64,000 nt of DNA. Source: Diospyros lotus. Taxonomy: Eukaryota; Streptophyta; Magnoliopsida; Ericales; Ebenaceae. Shown here one piece after another: positions 44,001 to 56,000 of this stretch. The stretch spans positions 20,594,616 to 20,658,615 of the forward strand of contig NC_068338.1 in assembly GCF_014633365.1 (NCBI RefSeq), given 5' to 3'. Made by a program: the position numbers and the translations under genes. Under the pieces are notes generated by a model. The model was not told where the DNA came from and ran no database searches. It was given only the letters and a program-made list of their open reading frames with translations. How positions within the stretch are numbered: the first letter of the stretch is position 1; each line of letters begins with the position of its first letter.

Positions 44001-47000
44001 GTCTTGCAATCCTTCGGCTCCTTCGCATCAGAACTCAAAGGCACTCTTTCGATCTTCCGGAGTATGACTCGAACTCGTGGCCTCTCTTTCGGTGAAGAAG
44101 AGTCAAAAACGACTTGGATGAAAAAACAACCAAGGAGAGAATATAAAGGGAGAACCCTAGGGTTAAAACCCTAGTAGGCCAAACCCTAATGGGCCAAGTC
44201 CATTTAATTAATTTTCTAATTGGGTTAGCCCAATTAATTAATTAAACTAATGAACTATTATTTTATTCTAGCCCAATTAATTATGGACCATTCTGAATAA
44301 AATAATCATCTCTCAATGTAATTCATCCAACAAGCCAAATGTATTAAATAATACATGAGTTATATCGAGCTACCCTGGGGACCAAAAGACAAATTATTCA
44401 CGGCTACTAAAATGATCAAAATATCCCTGCTACCTAATAGCTATATTTTGTCATTCTAAGTGTTTCAACTATCACCATATGGTAACACTGACCCCACGAA
44501 TAATTTTGCATATGCCATGTCTTTGACCTACTAGTGTAATGACGAAAATACCCCTCTGCGTAACACCCATCATTTAGAAATGAATAATGTACTAACACCT
44601 CTCTAAATGATTTCTACCATCCTTAGATCACTAGTCCAATAATCCGTGACTACTCGAATGTACTTGCTTATCACTGGGAGCTACCCAGAAGCACACACTC
44701 TTAAGTCACGTTCCCAGGGCCCTGGATTATTTGATTATTCTTGAACAATCACAAGGGGGTGAATCACAGAAACTATCTTATATTAGTCTGTCTTAGCTAA
44801 TTAGAAACCATACTCCCAACTCAAAAGGATATTGATCTTTGATAGACCTCACCTATAATGAATCTAAGAATATAGCTCTAGGTTCACTAGACCACCAACT
44901 AATACTCAAGTATTAGAGTACTCGTCCACGTAGTAGCAGTGATAGACTAGCTCCATGATAATTAGTACTTTGTCATTAGCTTCTATCACAGGTCCACTCT
45001 ACGCATTCCGAATGCACTTGTACAATTAGAGTAAACGGACTGTCTACTGGCTCAGGCAAGCCATCCTCCATTAGGATCTATTGCACAATGATCTTATCAT
45101 GATAGAATGCCCAGTTCTATCAAAAGATCAAGAGTAATATTTTTTTACTTATTAAGTACCCATGATTCATGCCTAACTGTGAAGAACGACCCATCACATG
45201 AATCACTTACTTAATAGCATGGACACTTTTCCAACAATTAAATGCAAATAATATATGTGCCATAAACTGAATAAAAGAAACATCATTACCATAAATTAAA
45301 CAAAACGTGTCTTTAGGGCATACATTTCCAATAGCAAATACCTCATTTAATGATGGTAATCGCTCTCAGCTGAGAATTTGCACCCTTACTTGATTAAAAA
45401 TAGAGTTAAGGTCAGCTAAAAATTCAATAATTCTATCATTTTTCATAATCTGATTAAGAGTTGCAGCATCAACACTGCACACCATCTTAATCTTTTGATA
45501 TTGATCCAATTCCATCCATAAACCATTCATACAATTGTAGTACTCGGTGACTGTCGTCCCCCCTTGTTTAATACTACTTAGTTTGATTTTTACTTCATAT
45601 ATAACCAATGCATCTTGCACTTTAGAATAAGTTTGCTTAACTACCTCCCAAATCTGCTTAGTTGAACTTAAAAATATATAATTCCTACTTACCTCAAGTT
45701 ACATGGCATTCCATAGCCATGACATAATGAGGGAATCTTCTACATCCCATACCGAAAAAGTAGGATTTGTTGTTGCCGGTGGAAGGGAAGTAACGTGGTT
45801 GATCTTTCTCGCCCCTTGAGAAAGGTCTGGACTAGTTGTGCTCATTGAAGATAGTTCATGCCATCCAATCAGTAGGAAAGTAGCATTCCCGGTAGCTCGC
45901 TTCCTACTGATTCAATGCTAGTACTCACACCAGTTGTTACACCGCCAGTCACATCAATAGTCACACTGGTTACCTAATCTTCAGGTGTTCTTTCACCAGT
46001 GGTCATGTTAGATGCTGAAGCCTCTGGCATATTCATGTGAGGGAGCATAAATGATGGCAATTAAGGCCAAAGGGAAAACAAAGAGGATTGGCTGAGAATA
46101 GAACACGAACACGACTGAAAGGCACAAATACAAAGGATTTTGACACTAAGGGTGGGCTAAACAAACGTCAAAGGACCGATCTGGAGCAGCTGGAGGTGAA
46201 AGGTCATTGAACTCGCCTTCACGCGCTAGTGCATGGGGTCGGAGGCAAACTAGTAACGGCATGTGGGACGGCACGTGGGGGTGCCTGGGGACTCTAGAGG
46301 CAGTGGGTCTCCAGTGGTCGACCGATCTAATGACAACAAACCCAATGGTGGTGGAGGTGCTGGTAAGCAGTAGCCGGATAGTGGTGTTCCGAATTCGACA
46401 GTGATGGAGCAATGAAGGCACTTGAATAGATTGAAGCGATAGTGCAATGAAGGCACTAGGATTTACTATACCAGCCTATTAACGAGACTCTAATACCATG
46501 TAGAAAGAGAGAAAGGGAAGCAATATTGTCACACACTTTATTGATATGAATCCAAAATATTTATACAAGAAGTTTTCTTAGAATCCTCCTAAGAATTCTT
46601 CTAAGATTTAGGACTAGATTACAATCCTATTATCTAGGATTAGATCTACTAGATTACAACACTAAAAGATAATACAAAGATAATCTAAGAAAAATCTAAG
46701 AAACAATACAAGATAATACGAAGCAAAATAAATAAGAAAAATAACAAAATAAATAGAAAGATGATAATGGATGAATCTCTTGGAATCTTCAAGGCCCGGC
46801 CCAGTCTTATTTTATTTCTTTAACAATTGTCAATTCAATAATCCATAAAAATCAAAAAAGAAACAAAAAATAGGAACTTTTCTATCTAACAAAGACCAAA
46901 AGCTCACTAACTGAATTCCTCCAAATAAGGGAACTAAAAAGGCAGGATTGTTTTATTGCCTTTTCTTTTCTTTTCTTTTTATCATTCATCAGTTCCACAT

Positions 47001-50000
47001 ATGAGTGGGGGATTAAGGCTTAATATGTTGTTACCATTCGTTTGTTTCTTCTAATCTTGATTGTGAATTTCATGCAGGAAAATGGAGAAAGATAAAAAAT
47101 ACTTTCTAGAGAAGATCCCGAGTGGAATATCAAGGATCACAAGCAACAACAGCATTGAACAATTAAGAGGACCAAAAGCAAGAGGTACCAACAAATTTCC
47201 AATAGGTAGAAGTCACACCGTACAAATAGGATATGATTAAAAAAAATCAAGCTTCCCAGAGGATGGTGAATAGCTTTTTCCTTTAAGTAAGCTTCAAAAT
47301 GATTTTCGTCTGCAAGGCCTCTTTGGTATCTGAATTAAATAGTAATGGGATAAAAAAGTGATAGAATTAAATAATGCTACCAACGTTTGGTAAAAAAAAA
47401 GTATAACCTAGAGTTATACCAATCTCATGTTTGGTATGCCAAATTGTGAATAAAATATTACTATGAATTAATTGTCAAAAGACCTATCAAATCTATGATA
47501 TGATGTTGAATTCTCCCTGATCGATGTGATTAGAGAAAATTCAATAAGGGATGGGAGAAACAAAAAGGGAATAGAGAGGGAAATAAGGGCAGAGAGAGAG
47601 AGAGAGTGATGAGAGAGAAATTCATATTGAATTTGATTGAATTTCCAGATGCCTCTAGGTTGATGGGGATCAAGCCTTTATATACTGAGTCCTCGTTCCT
47701 CAAATCCCGCCAAAACTAAAAAAAATACAATTGCATATAGCCATCTTTAAGTACAATTCATAACATCTATAACTATCCTCACGTGTAAGCCACCCAAGTC
47801 ATTAAAACATGACAAATTCCTCTTGCTTGAAAATTTTCTTATCCTCAAGAAATGTTCAATGGGTTGGCAGCCTGTGGAAATTGTCTAAGTAGATTAGACA
47901 AATATTCTTAGGTATTATTATTATGGTAAAGGTTGGACCACTTTACCAATACTTGTATGATAGGGTCTCCCTGCTTGCATATAACTCTCTAGTCCAATAT
48001 AGCGCTTAGCTCCACAATAACATCAACTTCCTTAGTGATCTGGGGTAAAATGGGGGTTCACATTGTGCTCCCACTGATCTCTTGAGCAAAGAGACATGGA
48101 AGACGGGATGAATCCATGAATCTTTTGGTAACTGAAGCTTATAAGCCACATTTCCTACCTTAGCTTGTATAGGAAATAGTCTGTAGTACCTTGGACTCAA
48201 CTTAGTCACTTGCTTTTATGCAATAGCCTTAAGATGAGTAGGTCTAAGTTTCAGGTAGACTTTCTCCCTTACGATGAACTCCGTTTCACTTCTTCTTCGA
48301 TCCACAAATTGTTTCATACGATTTTAAGCCATAGCCAACTCTTTCTTTAATTGTTGTTGGACCCATTGCCTTGGCTCCAAGTAAGACTCTACTGTAGCTA
48401 TTGTAGTATGCTCCCCCACTACAGGAAGTAATAGGGGTTTGTAGCCAAATAAAGCTTCAAATAGAGACCTTTTGAGCGAACTATGGTGGTTGGAATTGTA
48501 CCACCACTATGCAAGCGATATCCACTTGTGCCAGCTCTTGGCATGAAATTAAAGAAGCATAGGCACCGTAGGTAATTCTTTACACACTGATTCACTCTCT
48601 CTATCTGCCCATCCGTTTGAGGATGGTAGGCTATGGACATTTTTAGTTCAACTCCCAATGACCACATCAACTCCTGTCAGAACAAGCTGGTAAATATCTT
48701 ATCTCTATCATTGATTTACTACAAAAAATCAACGTTTTAGCGATAGAAAATTTCATCGCTAAAACATCAAAATTCGTCTCTAAAAAATTTAGCGACAGAT
48801 TTAGTGACGGGAACCTTTCCATAGCTAAAAAAGGCGTCTCAGAAATTTAGTGACTAGTATTTTTTTAGTGACAGAATCAACAACGGGTATAACCTCGTCG
48901 CTGATCAGCAATGAAAAACAATTCCGTCACAAATTTTGACCATGGCAAAAAAAATCAACACGCCAACCCTCGCCCTCCCCTCATGCGAGTGTGCCTGTGT
49001 GGCTGCGCCTCTACTCGCCACATGGCAGACTGGGATAATAATCCCAACAATAATCCCAAGCTTGCTACACTTGAACTCGAAACCCCAACCTCCCATGACC
49101 AAACGCGCGCGCAAACCAGCCAATTTGCAAGTCTCTTTGATTACTAATGTGCATAAATTATATTTATAGTATTTTCTTCCAAACTTTCCACAATTATATT
49201 TACACTCCAATATATCTCAAACTTATTTAGTGAATATTAATTTTAATATTAATGTTTGTAGAGGAAAATGAATATTAATTTTAATATTTATTAATTTTAT
49301 TTCATTACTAATTCAAATAGAAGTTTATAAATTATTATATTATTAGCAACAAAAAATTCTTTTCTTTTAATTTATTTTTCTTTTTGATTTAAATTGAAAA
49401 TTTATAATTTTAAATTAATTTGTTTTCCTTTTAGCGACGGGTATTACCCCGTCACTAAAGTTTTAAATTTTTATTTTATTTTTTTTCTTTTTTAGCAACG
49501 AGATGTTCCCGTCGCTAAATTATTAATTTATATTATATATTTTTTTTAGTGATGAGCACACCCCCATGGCTAAATTATTAATTTTTGTTTTTTAGCAACG
49601 AGCACTCCCCCATCGCTAAATTATTAATTTTTATATTTTTTTCTTTTTTTTTAGCAACAGCCACACCCTGTCGTTAAATTATTAATTTTTATTTTTTTTT
49701 AGCAATGGGCATGCCCCTGTCGCTAAATTATTTATTTTTATTTATTTATTTATTTTTAGCTATTGGCATACCCCTATCACTAAATTACTAATTTTTATTT
49801 TTATTTTTTTAGTGACGAGCATGCCCCCTTCTCTAAATTACTAATTTTTATTTATTTATTTTTTTTAGCGACAGGCATGCCCCCGTTTTCTAAATTATTA
49901 ATTTTTATTTTTTTTAGCGACGGGCATGCCCTCGTCGCTAAATTGCTAATTTTTATTTATTTATTTATTTTTAGCGACGGGGATTTTTAGTGACGGGCAT

Positions 50001-53000
50001 GCCCCTGTCACTAAATTATTAATTTTTTTTATTTTTTTTAGCACGGGCATGCCCCCACCACTAAATTATTAATTTTTTTTTTTAGCGACAGGCATACCTC
50101 CATCGCTAAATTTTTAAATTTATTAAAAATATTAAAAATTATTTAGTGATAGATTTTCCATCGCTAAAGATTATTATTTTTATTTTATTTTTTTTCATTT
50201 TTAGCGATAGGTTTTCCATCGCTAATTCCATCGCAAAAAATGAAAATTTTTGCGACGGACATCTATCACTAATCAATGACGAATTTCACCCCGTCGCTAA
50301 ATAGTATTTTTTTTGTAATGATTATAGATTGGAGAATCCCATGTAACTTCACCACTTGATCCAAAAAATTCATTGCAACTTCCTATGTAATATAGGGGTA
50401 AGTGAGGCTTAAGAAATGTGCAAACTTTGTGAATCAATCTGCCACCACCATGATACAATCCTTGCTCTCAGATGCAACCATTTTATAAAATCTATTGCCA
50501 CACTGTCCCACACCTGTGTAGGTATAGCCAAGGGTTGCAACAAACTTGGGTGAGCCACAATCTCATATTTGCAACTCCTACATGTGTCACAAGCCATTAC
50601 AAAGTCTATCACAATCTTCTTGAGTTGGGGCCAATATAAAAGCTATTACACCTTATAGTATGTGTTTTAGATTCCCGAGTGTCCTCCCAAAGGGGGATTC
50701 ATGGAGTGAGTGCACTATTTTCTTCTTAAGTGGCTTATAATTCCCAATCATCAACCTCCCATGATATCAAATCACCCATTTGGTGAGTGTGTACCCCCGT
50801 TTCCCATTGGGTCTAATATGAGTTGTGTAATACCCCGAGAGCCCAGAGAAGTTAGTATATATCGAGGATAGTGTAAGAAAGGAAACAACACCAGCTGGAT
50901 ACCTTTTGGGCTGAATGTTGGCAAAGAACTCCCAAGTTAAGCGTGCTTGACCTGGGGTAATCCAAGGATGGCTGACCCCCCTGGGAAGTTCGTGTAGGCC
51001 CATTAGGATAAGTTGTTCCGGATCTTCCTATCGCTCGAACGGGATGTTACAAATGGTATCAGAGCCGACCCCCGAGCCTCTGAGCACGGTGGTGGGGCAA
51101 ACCTCAGCCAGGAGGCTGGGTCCCGAGGGGGGCGTGAGGCCCCTATGGGGGGTGCGTGTAGGCACCTTAGGCAAATCCCACATCGGCCATGCAAGGGGGG
51201 AGATCTGGGACCGGTTGTAAGGTCGCAAGACGAGGACGTCATGTGCTTAAGGGGGGGAGAATGTAATACCCCGAGAGCCCAGAGAAGTTAGTATATATCG
51301 AGGATAGTGTAAGAAAGGAAACAACACCAGCTGGATACCTTTTGGGCTGAATGTTGGCAAAAAAATCCTAAGTTAAGCGTGCTTGACCTAGGGTAATCCA
51401 GGGATGGGTGACCCCCCTGGGAAGTTCGTGTAGGCCCATTAGGATAAGTTGTTCCGGATCTTCCTATCGCTCGAACGGGATGTTACAAGTTGTTCCAATA
51501 ACGCCTTAATTTTCTCATCTCCTCCATAGCTAGTCACCACCTTCTGATACCAATCAGGACTTATGACTGTAATAGTGGCTAAGGATCCTTCTTCGTGGCA
51601 TTTGGACAGAGCATCAGCTGCCATATTCTCTCTTCTTTTCTTATATTGTATGATGTAATCCAAGCCCATTAATTTATCTATTCCCTTCCTTTGTAAGTGC
51701 ATATGAACCCTCTATTATACCAAGAATTTTAGGCTCTCATGATCCGTCCTAATTATGAATTGACTCCCCTCTAAGTAGAGTCTCCATTTTTCCACAAACA
51801 TTAAGATAACCAATAGCTCTTTCTCGTAGATACTCAACCCCAAGTGCCTGGGGGATAAGGCTTGGCTAAGGTATGCCAAAGGTCTTCCCTCTTGCATCAG
51901 CACTACCCCAACCCTAGTGCTACAGGAATCAGTCTCCAAGATGAAGGGTTTACCAAAATCCAGTAATCCCATCACTGGCAGTGTTCTAAAAATAGGCCCA
52001 GGCCCACCTAGGCACTACCAAGGGGCTAAGTGGCCCCTAGTTGCCGCGATTTTGGCCTAATCGGCCTAGCTAATCGGTGTTGAGGGTGCCTAATCAGCCA
52101 CGACGACCGCCTAGCTCCATGAACAGCCTCGATTGCACATTAAGTTTAGTATAAATTGATTTAGGATTTTTTTTTTCCCTTACCCATTCTCTTTCTCGTC
52201 TCGCCGTCGCCACTTGCTCTCTTTGTTTCCGTCGTCGCTGACTGTCTCTCGTCACTTTCTCTTTTTGTCTCAGCCTCTCTAGTCACACGTCGTCGCCACC
52301 TCTTATGGATAGTGAACTTGCCGTCGTCGACGTTGCCATTGCGCTTGCAGGAAGATTTGCTCTCTCTCTCTCTCTCTCTGAGTCTCAACTTTGTTATTTA
52401 ATATTTATTATTTAACTTAGTTTAATGTGTTAATGTGTTGTTGCCTTTGTTATATATGCATAATATTATATATATACAATATAATAATTTTATTAATATA
52501 TAGGTATATCATATATGTGATTTATTTATAATTTTATGTATATATAAATAAAGATAGATTTATATATATAGCCTCTATATATATATGATTTGTTTATATA
52601 TATATATGTATGTATGTGTATTTGGGATAATATAAATTTTATTTAAATAATTTGTTTATGCCCCGCCTAGGCTGCCTAGGTGCTAGGCCTTAACCTGGCG
52701 CCCGACTAGCGCCTAGTACGTTTTAGAACACTGTTGGTGCCTTGCTCATAGCCTCCTTCAACTGTACAAAAGTTGTTTCTACTTTAGAACCCCATTTAAA
52801 CTTATCCTTCTTCAACAATTCTGTCAAAGGCCTACTTATGATTCCATAATGTTTCAGAAACCTCTTATAGTACCATGTCGGCCCCAGAAATCCTCTCAAT
52901 GCCTTTATGTTAGTAGATCTCAGCCATGCCACTATTGTTGCCACCTTCCTTGGGTCAATGCTCAACCCTGCACCAAAAATAGCATACCCAAGGCATTCCA

Positions 53001-56000
53001 CTTGTCTTTAACTGAAGGTATATTTTGACCTCTTAATATAGAATTGGTTAGACCTGAGAATCTTGAATGTAGCCCTTAGGTGATCTAGGTGTTGCTTAAA
53101 GGTTTGATTGTATACAAGTATGTCATCAAAGAAAACCAAGATAAATTGGCATAGGAATGGCTCAAAAACTCGATTCATTAGGGATTGAAATGTGGCGGGG
53201 GCATTGGTGAGCCCGAATGGCATCACCAAAAACTCATAATGGCCATGATAGGTTCTAAAAGCGATTTTGGGGATGTTATTTGGTTTATTCGAATTTGATG
53301 ATAGCTTTAACGTAGGTCTAGCTTGGAAAAAATTGTGGCATTCCTTAGCTCATCTAGCAAATCTTCAATGATTGGTATGAGGAACTTATCTTTAATGGTC
53401 AAGGTGTTGAGTTGACAGTAGGCAACACAGAAACGCCATGATCTATCCTTTTTTTTTTCCTACAAGTAGGACGGGGGATGCATAGGGGTTTTGGCTAGAT
53501 CTAATTAAGGATTTGTTTAACATTTCTTTAACCATCTTTTCAATCTTTATCTTTTGGTTCGGGCGATAACAGTAGGATCTGATGTTTATGGGCTTTGAGT
53601 TGGGTTTAAGGTTGATGGAATGATCAAAAGATTGCTTAGGTGGCAGGGAGTTAGGTTCTACAAAGAGATCCTCAAATTCAGCCAATAGCATATTAAGTAG
53701 GTGTAATTAGTGTACCTCCAAGTTGTTATGAGTCTGGGTGTTGATAGCCAGCTGTAACTCGCCTACCTACTCCATACTAGCCTATGTCCCCTCCATAGTC
53801 TGGATGAAGAATAGTTGGGCAACTTGGGCCGATTTGTTCTTGAACATCTTTTGAAGCTTCTTTCCCGTGATCATCTTACAAGTCCCGGTCTCCCTACTGC
53901 CAGCAAGTGTCAACTTCTTACCCTCCTTCTCAAACGTCACTTCCATCCTGTTGAAATCAAAAGTTATTGGACTCACGTGTTTCATCCAATCCACCCCTAA
54001 CACTACATCAAAATCCCCTAGTTTAAGTAGCCCTAAGTCAACTTCAAACAACTCCCCTTGCATCTCCCAGCAAAAACCTACACAAGTTGAATTACTAAAC
54101 ACCTTATTGCCATTAGCCACAGTGACTATCAGTGGGTGGGTTCTCGTGAGTCTACAATTTAATTTCTTAGCCGTATTTTCATCCAAGAAACTGTGGGTAC
54201 TCCCACTGTCAATCAAAATCATAAGGCTACACTCTTGCACCTACCCTTCAACCTTCATAATCTTATTGTTAGCTAACCCTTTGAGAACATGTAGGGAGAT
54301 CTCCCCATTGTCCTTCCCTTCCAATTCCATCGGTTCTTATATTTTCTCCTCTTCTACAATAATGCCATCCTCCTCTTCAAGCAAGAGCAGTTGCCTCTTA
54401 CATTAGTGTCCAAGGAAGTACTGGTTGTTGGGTTTGAAATACTATGGCACGCACCCAAGAGGGAGGTGAATTAAGTAATTTAAAAAATAGTTTGAAAACT
54501 TGAAATCTTTTTCAAAACAAATAAGAATATAATGCAAGTGAGGATTATTGAAATGAAACAAAAAATATAAGCAAGAGATGAACACAAGGGATTTATAGTG
54601 GTTCAGCTTAAATCAAGCCTAATCCATTACCTTAGCTCCTCACTAGGAATTTTAAACCAATTCACTAAAACACCTCCTATCACTCCGGATAGGCCTTCTA
54701 GCAACAAGTTAGGAAAAATACAAGAAGTGTACAATAAGAGAGAATCTAAGAGATGAATCTCTTAGTTACAAGGTCTCTCAAAATGATACAAGGCTTGAAA
54801 ATAAATTTACAAAGATAAAGCAAAGTCTTGGAAAGGTAAAAATTAAAGCACTAATACAATTTGAGAAGTATGAAATAATCTTTAAGCTCTCTGCACTTTA
54901 TTACCATCCATTAGTCTCTACAAGATCCTCCTTGATTTGTATTTATAGGCTTCCAAAAAGCTTTGCCCAAACTAGCCATTTTTGAGCCGTTGGATATTGA
55001 GAAACTAGCTGTTGGAAGTTGTCAGAGACACAAACTATCAACAGAAGAAAATGGTTAGTTGACAAATTCAAGCCAATTACAAGACTTTGTCGACAGAATA
55101 AATAAGTTAATCGACAGAATCACAATACAATATAAGACTTGATCGACAGATTGAAGCCTTCTGTCGACAGAACCAATACATTGATTCTGTTAGTCAACAA
55201 AGCCTAAGGCTTAGTCGACAGAATAAAGGCATTTAGTCGACAGATCATCGCCACTTAGTCGACAGATGCTACAAATTTGCCTTTAACTTCATTTTCCAAT
55301 ATTTTAAGATTTAATTAAAATTTAATACTTTATTTCTCCAATCTCCTAAATCATAAATAATACATATGTATTGGAAAATATTTTGACCAAACATCTTTGA
55401 AACTTGAGAACCAATATGAAAAACTTTAGGGAAATAATATGACTTCATTTAATTTTGTGCATCAAGATAATAATCATTAATAATTTTATCATCAAAATAC
55501 AATTATTTTTCTTCATTAAAACTATATCAAAGGAAAAACATCAATCTCCCCTTTTTTTATGATGACAAAACATTTCATGAAATATCCAAAAATCTTCCAA
55601 TTTTTGTCATAAATCGAAAAGGATATATTTGAAAGAATTTTAACACAAGACTAGGAGGGGATTGGGCAAAACATCAATGGGGTAAGAATAAATTGGTGAA
55701 AAATAAAATTTTACAAACTCCCCCTTAATAACACATATCAAAAGATTTATTATCTCCCTTGATCAAAGCATAAAATTTGAAAATCATTTTGACACTATAA
55801 CTCTCCCTTAATTTTAGAAACTAATATGATTGAAACTTTGGATAGAAATTCTTAAGTAAAATCATAAAAGCAATACATGATTCAAAATCATCATAAATAT
55901 CATGAACATGGAGAGTTTAGGAATAGAAAATATACCACCAAAATTGAATTTAACAATCTCTCTTACTCTTGGTTTGCAAAAAAAAATAAAAAATGAGCAT

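Larger units (their letters stand above)
39669..46825 (-). mobile_element. Ty1/copia LTR retrotransposon in intron 3 of the kinase gene
   Basis: LTRs at 46499-46825 (5') and 39669-39987 (3') are flanked by an exact duplication ATTGT at 39664-39668 and 46826-46830. The PBS (46485-46498) reads TGGTATTAGAGTCT on the - strand, and the PPT (39988-40004) reads CCAGCTTGAGGGAGAG. Order on the - strand is gag (UBN2-like), protease, integrase, RT, RNase H, the copia order. Genes contain stops and shifts, and a solo LTR of another element (43828-45333) splits gag. It is antisense to the host gene. Confidence 0.93.
48717..50320. mobile_element. Non-autonomous CACTA-like element built of hairpin repeats
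   Basis: The ends are TACTACAAAAAATC (48717) and TTTTTTTTGTAATG (ending 50320), each one base away from the CACTA terminus, and they are flanked by ATT (48714-48716 and 50321-50323). The subterminal motif is AGCGACGG/CCGTCGCTAAA, distinct from the AGCGGCGG motif of the larger CACTA element. From about 49430 to 50130 about a dozen units of 50-65 bp each form a palindrome such as TTTAGCGACGGGCATGCCC with CCGTCGCTAAA, separated by T-rich spacers. No transposase. It interrupts the Reina-like integrase. Confidence 0.85.
50826..51487 (+). mobile_element. Complete Cassandra-type TRIM retrotransposon
   Basis: Two 226-bp LTRs (50826-51051 and 51262-51487) run TGTAATACCCC...GGATGTTACA, with about six differences, and flank a 210-bp interior. 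The 5-bp target duplication AGTTG is exact (50821-50825, 51488-51492). The PBS TGGTATCAGAGC is at 51054 and the purine tract TTAAGGGGGGGAGAA is at 51248. No coding capacity. Each LTR contains a 5S rRNA-like segment with internal Pol III promoter boxes, the hallmark of Cassandra. It depends on other elements for mobility. It sits between integrase and RNase H remnants of the Reina-like element. Confidence 0.95.

Noticed and set aside
48905..49210. ORFs on both strands within the second CACTA-like element
   Set aside because: Overlapping frames in GC-rich tRNA-like sequence, with no domain and no intron or codon signal.
48717..50130. CRISPR-like array because of regularly spaced palindromic repeats
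   Set aside because: Plant nuclear context, T-rich non-unique spacers, and CACTA termini with TSD; these are hairpin repeats of a transposon.
50926..50995. A real 5S rRNA gene
   Set aside because: Only the promoter-containing part of 5S is present, twice, within terminal repeats of a TSD-flanked element, so it is the Cassandra LTR.
52161..52388. Arg/Glu-rich - strand ORF
   Set aside because: Lies over the (CT)n tract and pyrimidine-rich interior of the small TIR element; low complexity.
51979..52734. hAT transposon with 8-bp TSD
   Set aside because: Flanking octamers ATCACTGG and TTGGTGCC do not match; the coding text rejoins with only TGG duplicated.
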